Origin: Fremontodendron californicum
Lineage: Eukaryota > Streptophyta > Magnoliopsida > Malvales > Malvaceae
Direction: 5' to 3'
DNA length: 64,000 nucleotides
NCBI GenBank assembly: GCA_030761205.1
Contig: JAULJL010000024.1
Span: forward strand, 14,745,122-14,809,121
The stretch's first letter is position 1; each line of letters opens with the position of its first letter. Under the pieces are notes generated by a model. The model was not told where the DNA came from and searched no databases. It saw nothing but the letters and a program-made list of their open reading frames with translations. The position numbers were made by a program, and so were the translations under genes. Positions 44,142 through 55,429 of the stretch are shown here, in pieces.

Positions 44142-46875
44142 AAAGGTTTGGCTTGCTACTTCTTGATTTGGAAAGCTAGAGCAAGGTAGCTATGTTCTTT
44201 CATAGTTTTCTCATACTTTGTTGACATGATTTTGATATTTTGATTGTCATTTTATTCTCTTTTATGAAATAAACTTGTTTTTTAAAACAAGTTCTAGGGA
44301 GCTTCTACTTTGTTTTTTAAAAGGAATCAAGAAAATATTTTTTTCTCTATTTTTTCATCATGGTTGAATGAATCACTTTTGTAAATGATTTTGTGTTTGA
44401 TCTTGTTTATGTGATTTGTTGTGGTAGGTTAGCTTAATTGTGGTAGATTAGCTTGATTGTGGTAGGTTAGCTTGATTGTGGTAGTTTAGCTATAGACCAT
44501 GCCATGTGTTTGTGAAAATGTCTAGCTATATTCATGCATTTGCATTATGATTGCTTAGTTTAGCATGTTTCTTTTTTAGTCTTGTATTTAGTATGCCATG
44601 TGTTTGTGTTATTGCCATGCATTATTTAGGTCTAGGTCTCATTTGCATTGCCATGCATTTTAGACCTAAGTTGCATTAAATGCCATGCAAGTTCATTTTA
44701 GGTCTAGGCCATATTCTCTATGCCATGCATTTTTCTTGTCATTTAGGTTTTAAATCATGCATTCAATTTGCTGTATGATCATGCATTTCATGTCATGCCA
44801 CATGATTTATGACTTAGACCAATCAATGGTTCAAAGTCATGCTCATTTTGAGCACACTTGTGGAAAATTAAAGAGTTGTCAATTTGATTATTCTACCTTT
44901 GTGATTTTTTTTACTTAGCCAATTTTTGCCTAACTTTTCAAAAGTGCTAGCTACTGTTTGTGAGTCCTTAGGAGAGTCTCTAACATTTTTACATTGATTT
45001 TTAAATGATTTTATCATGGCAAAAAAATGTGATTTTGGCAAAACAGTTTTTTCACCCAGTACCGTACTTTCTCGATTTTTCTGGGCAGTCATCTTTAATA
45101 AAAAAATTAAGCCAATTTTTTATCGTGTAGTTTTACATGTCCTGAGTCTGCAATAGTTTTTTTAGTTTTTTTTTTTAATTTTTAAAAATAGGGTAAAAAA
45201 TTATGCTTTAAAACTGGACAGTAAAGGTAGAATTGAATTTGAAGGAAAATCATTTTTCTATTTTGGTCAAGTTACTTAGAGGGGGCTGATTAGGAAGTTT
45301 AGCTACTAACTTAGGGTAGTTTCTAAGCTTTTTTAAACTCTAAAAATGATTTTTTAAGTCTCGGGTTAAGGGTGGTCAAGTCCGGGATTTTAAACTTAGG
45401 AAATTAGAGCCATTTAAAAAGGGTTTAGCTAAGTTTTTATTTCTAATTTAAGCTTTTCAAAATTGTTTTCAAACAATCACAAAGTATTTTGGTTTTAGAA
45501 TATTTAATTTGATATATTTTCCTAAGGTAGCCGGATATCTTTTTAGATATACGGATTTCCTTAATTAAAGAAAAAAAATACATTCTCATGCATTGCATTT
45601 TCCATATTCACGCATATTATATAATATGTAATTTTTGCTATATTTAATTTTCATGATGGTGTTATTATTTTTTATTTAAATTTTTGACATTATATTATTT
45701 GTTATATGGTTTTGAATATTTCATGATATCCTCCGCTTTTTATTTAGTTATTTTTGTCATATTATTTAGCATATACTATGTTCATGCATTATTATTTTTA
45801 TTTTTATTTTCATGCATATTATATGATAGCATTATTTTATGTTTCATGTCATTTAGATTATATGCCATATCATTTATATTTGCCATGTCATTTAAATTAT
45901 TTCATTTCATATAGAATATATTATGTTACCTAGGTCATTTCATTTCATTTAGAATATATTATGTCACTTAGGATATTTTATTTCATTTAGAATATATCAT
46001 ATGACTTAGGATATTACATTTTATATAGAATATATCATGTTACCTAGGTCATTTCATTTAATTTAGAATATATCATATAACTTAGGATATTTCATTTCAT
46101 TTAGAATATGCTAAGACATTTAAATTATGTCATACCATTTAGGTTACATTATATTATTTAGACTTTGCTATGTCATTTTATTTATGTTATACATATTCAT
46201 ATTTTTCAAAATGTTTTGAAAAAGGTAATGATTTTCAATAAAATAAAGATATTCCCGAGTTAAAATAATTCATGAGTTCTCTGCCGGGTTTGTTGGGGAG
46301 GATATCATCAATTATCATTAACAACAGAATATCTTCTTTAAAATAAGAATGGTTCGGAATGTTTTCCAAACTAATAAAAATTTCTATATTTTGCCACGTT
46401 TGTTGGGGAATATAGGAAAATTTTGAATTTATAAATTCCGGATCATTTTCAATTAAAAATGGAATTATTTTTTCTTTAAATTGGGAATTAACTTGAAATA
46501 TCAAATTAAAAATCGACTTTTTTACCGAAACTTGAGATAACACATGATTAATAAGGTACCGTTTTATACGGGCGTTGTGAGGGTGCTAATCCTTCCCCAC
46601 ACGTAACTGAGTCCCGAACCAGCTTCATTGATTTCTCTGGTTTAAAACGCAAAATTAATTTTAAAATGTTTTATAAAACCGGTTTTAATAGGTGGCCGAT
46701 CACACCTAGCTAAACAAGATTGGTGGCGACTCCATGTCTGTTTCAAGGTCATTTTCAAAACCTTCATTTTTTCAAGAGAAATTAAGTCGATTTTTCCTCA
46801 GGTTTTTTTTTTTATGTCACGCTTAACGAATAATAAAGTCTTGCAATGAGACTTCTTATTTTTTAGGTTGCGACA
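44142..46875 (+). mobile_element. 5' LTR of the gag-only element, 5' end missing
   Basis: From about 44146 (TTTGGCTTGCTACTT) it matches 58130-60828 of the complete LTR; about 1.9 kb that should precede it is absent. It contains four 19-bp units of GTGGTAGGTTAGCTTGATT (44421-44494), a CCATGCATTT-rich section, the AT-rich array (45890-46170), the PBS-core copy (46724-46733) and ends GGTTGCGACA at 46875. About 45 bp near 44170-44205 are not in the complete LTR. Confidence 0.85.
44421..44494. repeat. 19-bp tandem repeat, four units
   Basis: GTGGTAG(G/A)TTAGCTTGATT repeated at 44421, 44440, 44459 and 44478. The same array occurs at 58363-58435 in the complete LTR. It is not seen in the minus-strand family. 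Confidence 0.9.
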
Positions 46876-46877
46876 GC

Positions 46878-46897
46878 TTGGCAACTCCGCTGGGGAC
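46878..46897 (+). other. Primer-binding site of the first gag-only unit
   Basis: TTGGCAACTCCGCTGGGGAC, two bases after the LTR end. One G-to-A change relative to 60831. Confidence 0.85.
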
Positions 46898-47277
46898 TAT
46901 TAGAGAGTCAGGCCTTGAATTAGTCGTGTGTTATCAAATTCTCGGTTTTGTTGGTTTAATTGGTAATTAATTTTGATTCCCACATGTTTTAATAAGGAGA
47001 ATTTTGAAAATAATAAAATGTTTTTAAATATGTCCATACTCATGTGCATGTATTTTATTATTGTTCTCTAGTTATTTAAGATTGTATATTATAATTGATT
47101 GTTGGTTAATGCATTAAACTATTCTTGAATTTTTTTTAATAAATAGTTGGGCCATTTAGAATAAGGGGTGTAGAATAGGTGGTGAAAGGTTTGTTGTTCC
47201 TCCTCACAACTACACGTGCCTTTGCATATCATGAGCTCTATACTCGGGTTCTGTCCCTTTAGGTGGGAGCAAAGTAA

Positions 47278-47374
47278 CTAAGCCTTTGTGATTAGCAATC
47301 CGCATGGGCTAGTGTAACACTTCCGGTGTACTAAATTACCTAAGCCTTCATGATTAACAATCCGCATGGGCTAG
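47278..47374 (+). promoter_or_regulatory. Twin leader motif, first gag-only unit
   Basis: Two 35-nt copies of CTAAGCCTT(T/C)(G/A)TGATTA, then GCAATCCGCATGGGCTAG or ACAATCCGCATGGGCTAG, 62 nt apart. The pair and its step are the same in the autonomous family (33530-33626). Confidence 0.55.
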
Positions 47375-48029
47375 GGAAATAGACTCTAACGAATTGAACC
47401 CGCTTTTATCGAGGTGCCTTACTAGCCTTCACCGGCGATAGTGAGGAGCAATTCGGGGCCTTTAGAACCGATTCACCCTCATATAGTGAACCTAGGCGAA
47501 GCCATGCCGGATTTTTGTTAGATACACTGAAGATAGGAACACATGGAGGGACATTTCTAAACCTTTTGTTACCTATTTTACACTCTGAATAAGGGTTGTA
47601 GATCGGGCAACGATGTACATACATCGGCCGTAATAAGTTTAACACCTCGTCCCAAAGGCATCATGATGCCTAAGTGAGTCGATACTGTTGGGGCAAGTGT
47701 TCATAAACTTTTTAAAATTGAAAATATCAAAACATTCTTTTTCAAACATTTTTGCATTTTGCATATTTCATGCATGTGTGAATAGAGCATGTACATTTAT
47801 GGTTGTATTTTTGATCTCATTCTTTGCCATAAACAGTTGGTAATCTCATTTGATGATCTCGTAAACATTCATTGGTTGAAAAAGAATTATAGATCGGTAG
47901 TGTTGAATGAACATTTGGACATTGTACCATAGTAGGATCCACTACACCGAAATTCTTATGAACATAATATGATTGGTTTTTCATAGAGAAAACATGTTTC
48001 AAAAAGTCATTGATTTCTTTGTATATACC

Positions 48030-48480
48030 TTGGTGTTAATTCATTTATTCTTTGCATGTATCATTTTGACATCATTTTACAGTCATAGCATGCATGGTCA
48101 TTCATTAAAGAATACGTTTATGACATGCATGGTCATTATTCGTATATACCTGTGTATCAATTTATTCATTCTTTAAATATATCATGTTGGCATCAGGTTA
48201 CATTCATGCATCCATAGTTAGCATGATTTTTCTGTATATACCTATGTTTCAATTTATTTATTCTTTACATGTATCATGTTAGCATCAGGTTGCATTCATG
48301 CATTCATAATTAGCATGATTTTTCTGTATAAATCCATGCATTAATTTACTTATTCTTTACATGCATCATGTTGACTTTGGGTTGCATTCATGACAAACAT
48401 AGTTAGCATGATTTCTCTGTATATGTTCATGCATTAATCATCAGTATATTCATGCACATATGAATAGAGCATGTCCCTTC
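48030..48480. repeat. ~92-bp tandem repeat, block before mini-gag
   Basis: Units contain TTCTTTACATG(T/C)ATCATGTTG, CATCAGGTTGCATTCATG, AGTTAGCATGATTTTTC and TGTATATACC. TGATTTTTCTGTATA falls near 48226, 48317 and 48410, steps of about 92. At least four units, degenerate at the left end. Confidence 0.85.
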
Positions 48481-48535
48481 ATAATTGTATTTTTAACCTC
48501 ATGACATATTCATTTGCATGAAAGGGGTTCGAGAT

Positions 48536-49466
48536 ATGAGGAATGAATCGGAGGAACGATTGGATGCTTTGGAACGCAATCAAGAGGAGTTTGGACACGA
48601 ACTCTGAGAGTTGAAGGAACAACGTATCAAATTTATGAAAATGTTTGAGGATATGAGTAAGAGTAAAGGGGAATTTTCTCAGGGCTCTACATCGCCTTCG
48701 GATCAACCAAAACTATTAGGTCCAGAACATGCAATCCTTGCTGGATCTTGCTCTTGTCAATGCCACAACGGTTGCAATCTTGATGAAATTATGGACAAAA
48801 TCGTGAAAATGATTAAACCCGAGAGCCTGATACCAAAGATAGAAACCTCGGATCCTATACCATACCTGCAAACTGTTCTAGGTCCAAACCAGTATCCCCA
48901 CCCTACTATGGTCCAATCGTCCATTGGGATGACCACTACGAGATTCCTGAATCCCACTCTATCACCACCAACTGCCAGTTTTTATTGTTTCCCTCATCAA
49001 TCACCATATCAAGCATTCGGGATAGGAACCTGAACTATGTACAACCTCCAAGGGTCCTGTGTCCAAATCCATACCCTTACCATGCTATTCCGCCACCTCT
49101 CCATGTAAACACTTCGGTTCAAACCTTAGTGCCACCACCAAGTGCCCCAACTCCTAGGCCATGTGTGACTAAGAAACAACTCAAAAACAAGACTCAAGAG
49201 CAGTATGATCCCATTCCAATAAGCTACCAGCAGCTTCTCCCTATACTAATCCAAAATCTCATGGTTGCTTGTATCACGCTGAAACCCCTGTTACCTCCAT
49301 ATCCAAAGTGGTATAATCCAAATGCAAGATGTGATTATCACTATGGAATTGCTAGCCATAGCATTGAGACTGTATAGCCTTCAAAAAGAAAGTGCAATCT
49401 CTTATAGAGATCAAGTGGATCGATCCAACGACTCTGATTGATAGAGGGCTGGGAAAGCATAATTAG
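48536..49466 (+). pseudogene. Mini-gag of the first unit (no capsid domain)
   Basis: ATG at 48536 (MRNESEERLDALERNQ). Predicted order: a short charged N-terminal coiled coil (residues ~1-50, through KEQRIKFMKMFEDMSKSK); a Cys-rich patch SCSCQCHNGC; a proline-rich middle (YPHPTMVQ, PPPLHVNTS, PPPSAPTPRP); DPIPISYQQLLPILIQN and LLPPYPKWYNPN; a zinc knuckle of form C-x2-H-x5-H-x4-C, here CDYHYGIASHSIE with its last Cys lost to a frameshift; end GLGKHN and TAG at 49464. Flanking sequences resemble the gag N- and C-termini of copies 1 and 2, but the Retrotrans_gag capsid region is absent. Lesions: TGA near 48605, 1-bp losses near 49032 and 49366. About 310 codons if whole. Confidence 0.75.
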
Positions 49467-50337
49467 GATTGGGAGATTTACGGCAATGATGTAGAAAGAC
49501 TTCGGTCTGATATGATGTAGTAGGATTTTACTTTTTTAGTAGCCGGCTCTTATAGCCTTAGGATGCTAGAAAGAATAAAGTGCTTGTAAAATACAGTTTT
49601 AACTACTGCTCAGATTTTGTAAACATGGTTTATACCATTGTGAACGTTGATATGGGAATGAATTGATTATGTTTCAAATTTATGAGATGTTGATGATTAA
49701 GTTCCTCCGATTCTTATTTCCTCCGTGATATCTTCCTCTTTGCATTTTGCATCCGATCAATTATTTATCATACCATACATTCATACATGCATCTTGGTAG
49801 CATCAGGTGGTATTCATGACAAACATAGTCAGCATGATTTTTCTGTATATGTTCATGCACTAATTTGCTTGTTACATATATCATGTTAGCATTAGGCCGC
49901 ATTCATAATACACATGGTCAGCATGAGTTTCTTTGTATATACTATGTGTCAATCATTCATTGTTTACATGCATCATAATTGACATCGTGTTGCATTCATA
50001 GTGTATATGATCATTCATTGGGAAATACGCTGAAATGTACCTGACCATTCATTGCATATATCCATGCGTTGATTTGTTTATTCTTTGCTTGCAACATGTT
50101 GGCATAGTGATTGCATTTATTACATATATGGTCAGCATGTTTCCACTATACATGTCCATACATCATATTGTTTAGGCTTCACATGCATCAAATTGCATTC
50201 ATGGCTCCTTCATCTTGACACGCACTTTGGGAGAATAAAACAGAAGTTGGCTTGGCTTTAAGAGTCTTTGAAAGAATTTCCATTTCAAATCAGAGGTATA
50301 AGAAATATTGAGTACCCTTTTAATATAGGCTAGAGCT
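49467..50337. repeat. Spacer with second block of ~92-bp repeats
   Basis: 49467-49780 is unique-looking non-coding DNA, almost identical to 63503-63820. 49780-50200 carries further degenerate units of the ~92-bp repeat (AGTCAGCATGATTTTTCTGTATATG near 49830, in part; GGTCAGCATGAGTTTCTTTGTATATAC near 49920). The mini-gag is thus bracketed by two blocks of the same repeat. 50200-50337 leads to the gag start. Confidence 0.8.
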
Positions 50338-51747
50338 ATGGAGATTGAATAAGTTGCCCGAATGGAAAGAATGGAAAGGGTACAGGAACAATTGCGAGAA
50401 CAGCTGGCAAAGTCTCAAGCAGAATCTAAAGATCAGATGACTAAATTGATGGAGCTAATGTCCACCGTAATCAAGGAATACACTAAAAACTTGGCCGCCA
50501 GAGAAAGGTTAGAGGCACGAAAGGGTCAGAATGAGGTCGTAATGATGGATGCCTAGAACACAGTTAACCCCATCAATGTCTTAAATTCAGATGACCTAGC
50601 TGAATAGGCAAAGTTGAAAATGGTTAATGAGGTAGAGTTTGCAGATTCCCAAGGAACACATCAGTTGCTAGATGAAAGGCTTTGGGCAGTAGAAAATATA
50701 GACGTATTCGGGAGTGTGGAGGCGAAAGAATGATGCTTGGTCCTCGATTTAGTCATTCCTCCTAAATTCAAGGTCCCTGACTTTGTGAAATATGACGGGA
50801 CGACTGATCCATCAGCCCACATCACTATGTTTTGCCAAAAGATGACAAGTCATATAGATAATGATAAGCTTCTGATTCACTACTTTCAGGATAGCCTCAG
50901 CGGGCCCGCAATTAGGTGGTATAGTCAGTTGAGTAAGGATCAGATTCGCTCTTGGAATGATTTGGCTCGGGCTTTTCTACACCAGTACAAGCATATGACC
51001 GCCAGGACACCTGATCATCTCACTTTGAAAAATATGGAGAAAAGAGCTACTGAGAGTTTCAAAGAGTATGCTCAGAGGTGGAGGAACATGTCTTCCCAAG
51101 TACAATCACCTTTGACACAAAAGGAAATCACCGTCCTTTTTGTGAATACACTGCAGGTCTCGTACTATGATAGACTCGTCGGCAATGCCTCGAAGAATTT
51201 TGTGGATATAGTAATCTCAGGGGATATGATTGGGAATGCTATCAAGAATGGGAAACTTGAAGGAGAAGGAACGTCCAATGCCGAGAGAAATATGGCACCT
51301 AGAAATAAAGAGGAAAATGTCCAAGCTATGGGAGATTTCGTCCCATATTCCCAATTTCCCTCATACTAATCATGTTACCCTACTGAGGTATCTCTAAGCC
51401 TTTATCCTTACCTACCAACCCACACACCTAATCCTATACCAGCCCTTGCAATAAGGCCTACTTCCAAAAAACGACCGCGGGACAACCAAGAAAGAATTCC
51501 AATCCCCATCCCTGACCTGCTGCCATTACTAATAAAGAATCAGTACCTAACCACGATACCTTTGAAAATAGCTCCGAATCCATAAGCGAGGAGTTATGAC
51601 TCTGACAACAAGTGTGATTATCACCTGAGGGTAGTTGGGCATTCAACTGAAAAATGCAGACAACTGAGGGAAAGGATTGAAAGTTTTATCCACGATGGTA
51701 TTTTGACAGCGGAGCTTATCAATAAGTGGAAGGCCGCTTTACCGTAA
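50338..51747 (+). pseudogene. Full gag of the gag-only element (frame intact, six stops)
   Basis: ATG at 50338 (M-E-I-E, stop, V-A-R-M-E-R-M) corresponds to the inner gag ATG of copy 1. Order: coiled coil RMERVQEQLREQLAKSQAES; a hydrophilic region with QLLDERLWAVENIDVFG; capsid region from PPKFKVPDFVKYDGTTDPSA (near 50765) with QDSLSGPAIRWYSQL, RSWNDLARAFLHQYKH and ESFKEYAQRWRNMSSQVQSP; then IPIPDLLPLLIKNQ and a knuckle CDYHLRVVGHSTEKC (near 51615); end LINKWKAALP and TAA at 51745. There is no net frameshift in 470 codons. Stops at 50350, 50554, 50605, 50731, 51367 and 51583. There is no second knuckle or protease after it. Confidence 0.9.
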
Positions 51748-53337
51748 ATCATTTTCTTTCAGGGTTTTAGGGGGAGAATTACTACCTTTGAAGGATGTCA
51801 ATATGAGTATTTTGATGCATGTAGTTTCAGACCTTATGATGAAAACACTTGTCTCATGTCGACATTCATACGAATTAAATGAATTTTGAATTTTAAATGC
51901 TTTGTGTTTGTTGTGTTTTTAATAGTGGATAATCTCGAGAATATTGATGATCATTGTTACAAATGACCCAATACCTTCTCCCTTCTCTTTTAGGCTTTCC
52001 TAGGCCTAAACCCCTTGAATCAAGAACACTTGAAAGACCTGCTTCAAGGAATATGAATGATTGAACTTCATAAAACCATTTTCATCATAGAATAAGCAAA
52101 GATGTAGATCCTAGTCTAGGCTATGAACAAAGGAACGAACTTTTCAAAATTTTTTCAAACTCCTTAATTCAAACAAATGAAACTTTCTTTCAAGAATTTA
52201 GATCATGGTAATTTGGTGTATGTCAAGGTTGTGCCAAAACCATTCATGTCATTTTCAACAACCACAAAACACTAATTTCCCAAACATCACTTCATGATTG
52301 ACACCCTGGGGCACAATGATTAAACTAGATTATCCCATGTCCCAGAGAAAACCCATTTTTTAGGTCATATTTCCTTTGTCTCTTCAAAGAACTCAGATTT
52401 GAAACTCAGCCTTTTCAAAATAGACCTAGAATTGCTATGTTCCTCATTGATACAATTTCTCATGGTTAATCAAATTGGGGCATCATATGTGGAAATGATG
52501 GATACATGGTGAATAAGGATGGACTAACGCATGAATCATTGGGGCATGCAAAAAAAAAGTGTAAAAAAAAGAAGAAAAATTGTGATATCATGCATATGAG
52601 AATTCAGATGATTCCAAAGTCCAAAATGAAATTTTGATTATCTATTTCCCCTGGGGATGTTTTTTAATGAGAATATTTGTACTTGATATGATGAATGGCC
52701 ATCTTTCATATCCCTTTTGCAAAAAAAAAAAAAAAAATTATCCATAGTCACCCATTTTGAGCCAAAAGAATTCTTACTTCTTTGAACCCTAATCAAGGAT
52801 CATCCTCTACACTGGGGGGCAAATGCGAGGAAAGATCTTTTTAAAGATCATGGAGGAATGAGTCCTGGCTCAAAAACCGATACAGAGCAAATGGAGCCCC
52901 GAATGAATATGGGCTCACTCTGTCAAAAGGAAAAAGGAAAAGATGGCGAAATGGAAGCCACAAAGAAAAAAGTGTGTGAAAAAGTATGGCAAATGAAAGC
53001 CAAAATCAAAGAAGAAAAAAAGTTAAAGTAAAAAGAATGAAATGTCCAAGAAGGGACAAAAGCTTCAAAGAGAATTCTCCTCAAGAAATGACCCTTTGAT
53101 ATGATTACCCTCAAACACATATTTTTAGCCTATTTATCCTTTCTTTTTGAACCCCGAACCATGGCCTATATTACGTGCTTTAAAAGTCCATTTTGATCAA
53201 GCGTGAATATTTAATTTGAAGGGTTTTTCCTCAGATTTTATCCCATCTCATCGAATTATCATTTCACTAAGGAAGATTTTAGAATTCTCAAGTGCATGGT
53301 AAAACAATGAAAAACACAAAAAAAGATAAAGAATGGG

Positions 53338-53375
53338 ACTCTATGGCGAAAACCCAAAAATGGGTGGTTTAGAGT
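53338..53375 (+). other. 3' UTR hairpin of the gag-only element
   Basis: Outer stem ACTCTA/TAGAGT, partly paired middle, AAAA bulge, inner stem CCC/GGG and an A-rich loop. This is the same shape as at 4373-4403, with the outer stem sequence changed on both sides. Confidence 0.5.
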
Positions 53376-54139
53376 AAAATGCAATTTTTGATGCCATCTA
53401 TGTTAGTACCGATACCACAAAAGAGAAGGTCATCTTGAAGAAATGGTCACCAAGGAACATCTAGGAATTCATGAACCTCCTAAACTGACAGCTCTATTCG
53501 GAGGATTGATTTCAAAAACTGAAACTTTTTCCCTCCAAGATTAAACTTTCCAGTTTAAACATCCCAGCCAATCTTGACGCCTGTCAAAATACCTTGATAT
53601 GGAAACTAAAAGAATGTTGAATTTGTTTGGGTTCTTAATGAATTAATGTTTTATAAAACCCGTTCCATTTGTGAGCTTAGAAGGGACATACATTTTTGTT
53701 GTGAAGTTTTCCTGGAGAAACCAAAATTTTGTCGTACCAAGCCTTGCCAATCCAAGTTGCAAAAAACTAGATTGACACGTAGAGAAATTTCTAACAGTGA
53801 TCATCAGTCTTTAAAAGATTTGTACATCACACACTGTGGGGTTAATATTTTTGTTCAGAACTTTTTAAAATGAGATAAGAAATAAAGATATTTTTTGAAG
53901 CACCCATTCTTGATGTTGACATGAGACAAGGGTTTTCTAACCCAAAGGTATAGAACTTCTAGGATAGGTCTTGACTTCCAGATATGATAAGAAGAAATAG
54001 AACTCGTTTCAGACCTCTGTTGATGAGAGTTTGAGAACTGTTGGGGCAAAGAGAATAGCCAAAATGAATTGAAGATATACTCTGATTTGAAACGGAAAAA
54101 TAAATTTGAGAGGCTAAGACAAAGTCTAGAAAAACGATC

Positions 54140-54560
54140 GGGGGGCATTTGCATCACTCATGAGCACTCATCTTTTTATTGAGCTTTGCATCTGCACAGT
54201 GTCGGCAAGCATTTGCATCATTCATGGGTATTTTCATGGGCATTATTCCATAAGCATTTGCATTTTACCTTTACATTTACATCCTTCATGGAATTTGCAT
54301 TTGCATCATCTCAAGAAATTGTATCATTTCTAGAACCATTGCATTTTCATTATTGTGTGGTAACTGCAGTTACACTATTCATAGACCACTTACGGGAACA
54401 TGATTAGTCGGGGCATCTGCACCATTCCATGAAGTAGTTGCATCAATCTAAGAGCATTTGCATCTGCATCAATCAAAGATATTTGCATCTGCATCATGAC
54501 GCATTTGCATCAATCCAAGCCATTCGCATTTGCACCACGAAGCATGAGCACCTTGTTAAA
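54140..54560. repeat. CATTTGCATC-rich irregular repeats
   Basis: Short irregular direct repeats of GCATTTGCATC(T/A)GCATCA with AATC or CATG interruptions, 10-40 bp apart. The same type returns at 55090-55245. Confidence 0.8.
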
Positions 54561-54639
54561 GACATGAGCATCTACATCTCTTCTCAAAGCTTTTGGGTAT
54601 AATTTTCAACACGATTTTTTTTTTTTAAATGAGCAAGTC

Positions 54640-55080
54640 TTCAATGGTGATAGCCAAAGCCTCTGTGGAGATATCCAGAGTTTTAAAATTTTTTGAACAG
54701 GGAAAATCTTTGGTAGTGATAGCCGAAGCCTCTGTGGAGATATCCAGAGTTTCTAAATTTTTTGAGAAGGGAAAGTCTTTGGTAGTGATAGCCGAAGCCT
54801 CTGTGGAGATATCCAGAGTTTTAAAATTTTTTGAAAAGGGAACAAGTCTTTGGTAGTGATAGTCGAAGCCTCTGTGGAGATATCCAGAGTTTTAAATTTT
54901 TTTATAAGTGAACAAGTCTTCGGTGGTGATAGCTGAAGCGTCTGGTGGAAATATCCAGGGTTTTATAATTTTGAAAAATGAGAAATCTTTTTCTGGAGGA
55001 GTTATCCAGAGTTTCACAGTTTTAAAAATGAGCAAGTCTTTGGTGGTGATAGCCAAAGCTTCTGGAGGAGATACCCAGAA
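54640..55080. repeat. ~70-bp minisatellite, first block
   Basis: Units of AAGTCTTTGGTAGTGATAGC, CGAAGCCTCTGTGGAGATAT, CCAGAGTTTTAAAATTTTTT and GA(A)AAGGG. GTGATAG falls at 54647, 54716, 54785, 54856 and 54926, steps of 69-71 bp. There is no similarity to the 23-bp unit that holds the matching place in copies 1 and 2. Confidence 0.9.
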
Positions 55081-55249
55081 TTTTATTCAACATTTGCATC
55101 TACATCAAGAAGTATTTGCATCAGTCTAAGTCATTTGAATCTGCATCAAGAAAATTTGCATCAAATCAAGTTATTTACATTTGCATCAAAGACATTTGCA
55201 ACAAACTAAAGACATTTGCATTTGCATCATGAAGCATTTGCATCCTCTC

Positions 55250-55420
55250 TCAAAGTTTTCAGGTATAATCGAACTCGTTCTGCTTCTCAAATGAGTCAAG
55301 TCCCGAGACCACTGCCTAGATATTTGTTTTAAATTCGAACTCGTTCTGCCTCTCAAATGAGTCGAGCCCCGAGACCACCGTCGAGGTACTTTCTTTTATT
55401 TTGAACCTGGTGAACCCAAA
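55250..55420. repeat. Duplicated conserved 3' UTR module
   Basis: GAACTCGTTCTGC(T/C)TCTCAAATGAGTC(A/G)AG occurs, in part, twice (55268 and 55338), each followed by CCCGAGACCAC(T/C)G. One copy of the same module is present in copy 1 (about 3535-3590, reversed), and a variant at 55880-55960. The minisatellite blocks lie between these modules. Confidence 0.75.
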
Positions 55421-55429
55421 ATTTTACAT

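Larger units (their letters stand above)
46898..48535 (+). other. Leader of the first gag-only unit
   Basis: Non-coding. 47220-47520 matches the leader of copy 2 reversed, including CACCGGCGATAGTGAGGAGC and the AGAACCGATTCACC block. It carries the twin 35-nt motif (47278-47312 and 47340-47374) and then a ~92-bp repeat array (48030-48480). Compared with the second unit (60851-62570), about 80 bp after AAACATGTTTCAAAAA (near 48005) are missing. Confidence 0.8.

Noticed and set aside
47960..48010. ~80-bp difference between the two leaders (near 48005 and 61955) as an intron
   Set aside because: The extra sequence in the second unit does not start with GT or end with AG at the difference borders; a plain indel is simpler.
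51748..52550. Possible pol remnant after gag of the plus-strand element
   Set aside because: I looked for protease (DNGS), RT (YVDD) and integrase (HHCC, DDE) motifs in all frames by eye and saw none.
54629..54856. Frame of three 23-residue repeats (VVIAEASVEISRVLKFF)
   Set aside because: Product of 69-bp units of the minisatellite; the next units are 70-71 bp and break the frame.
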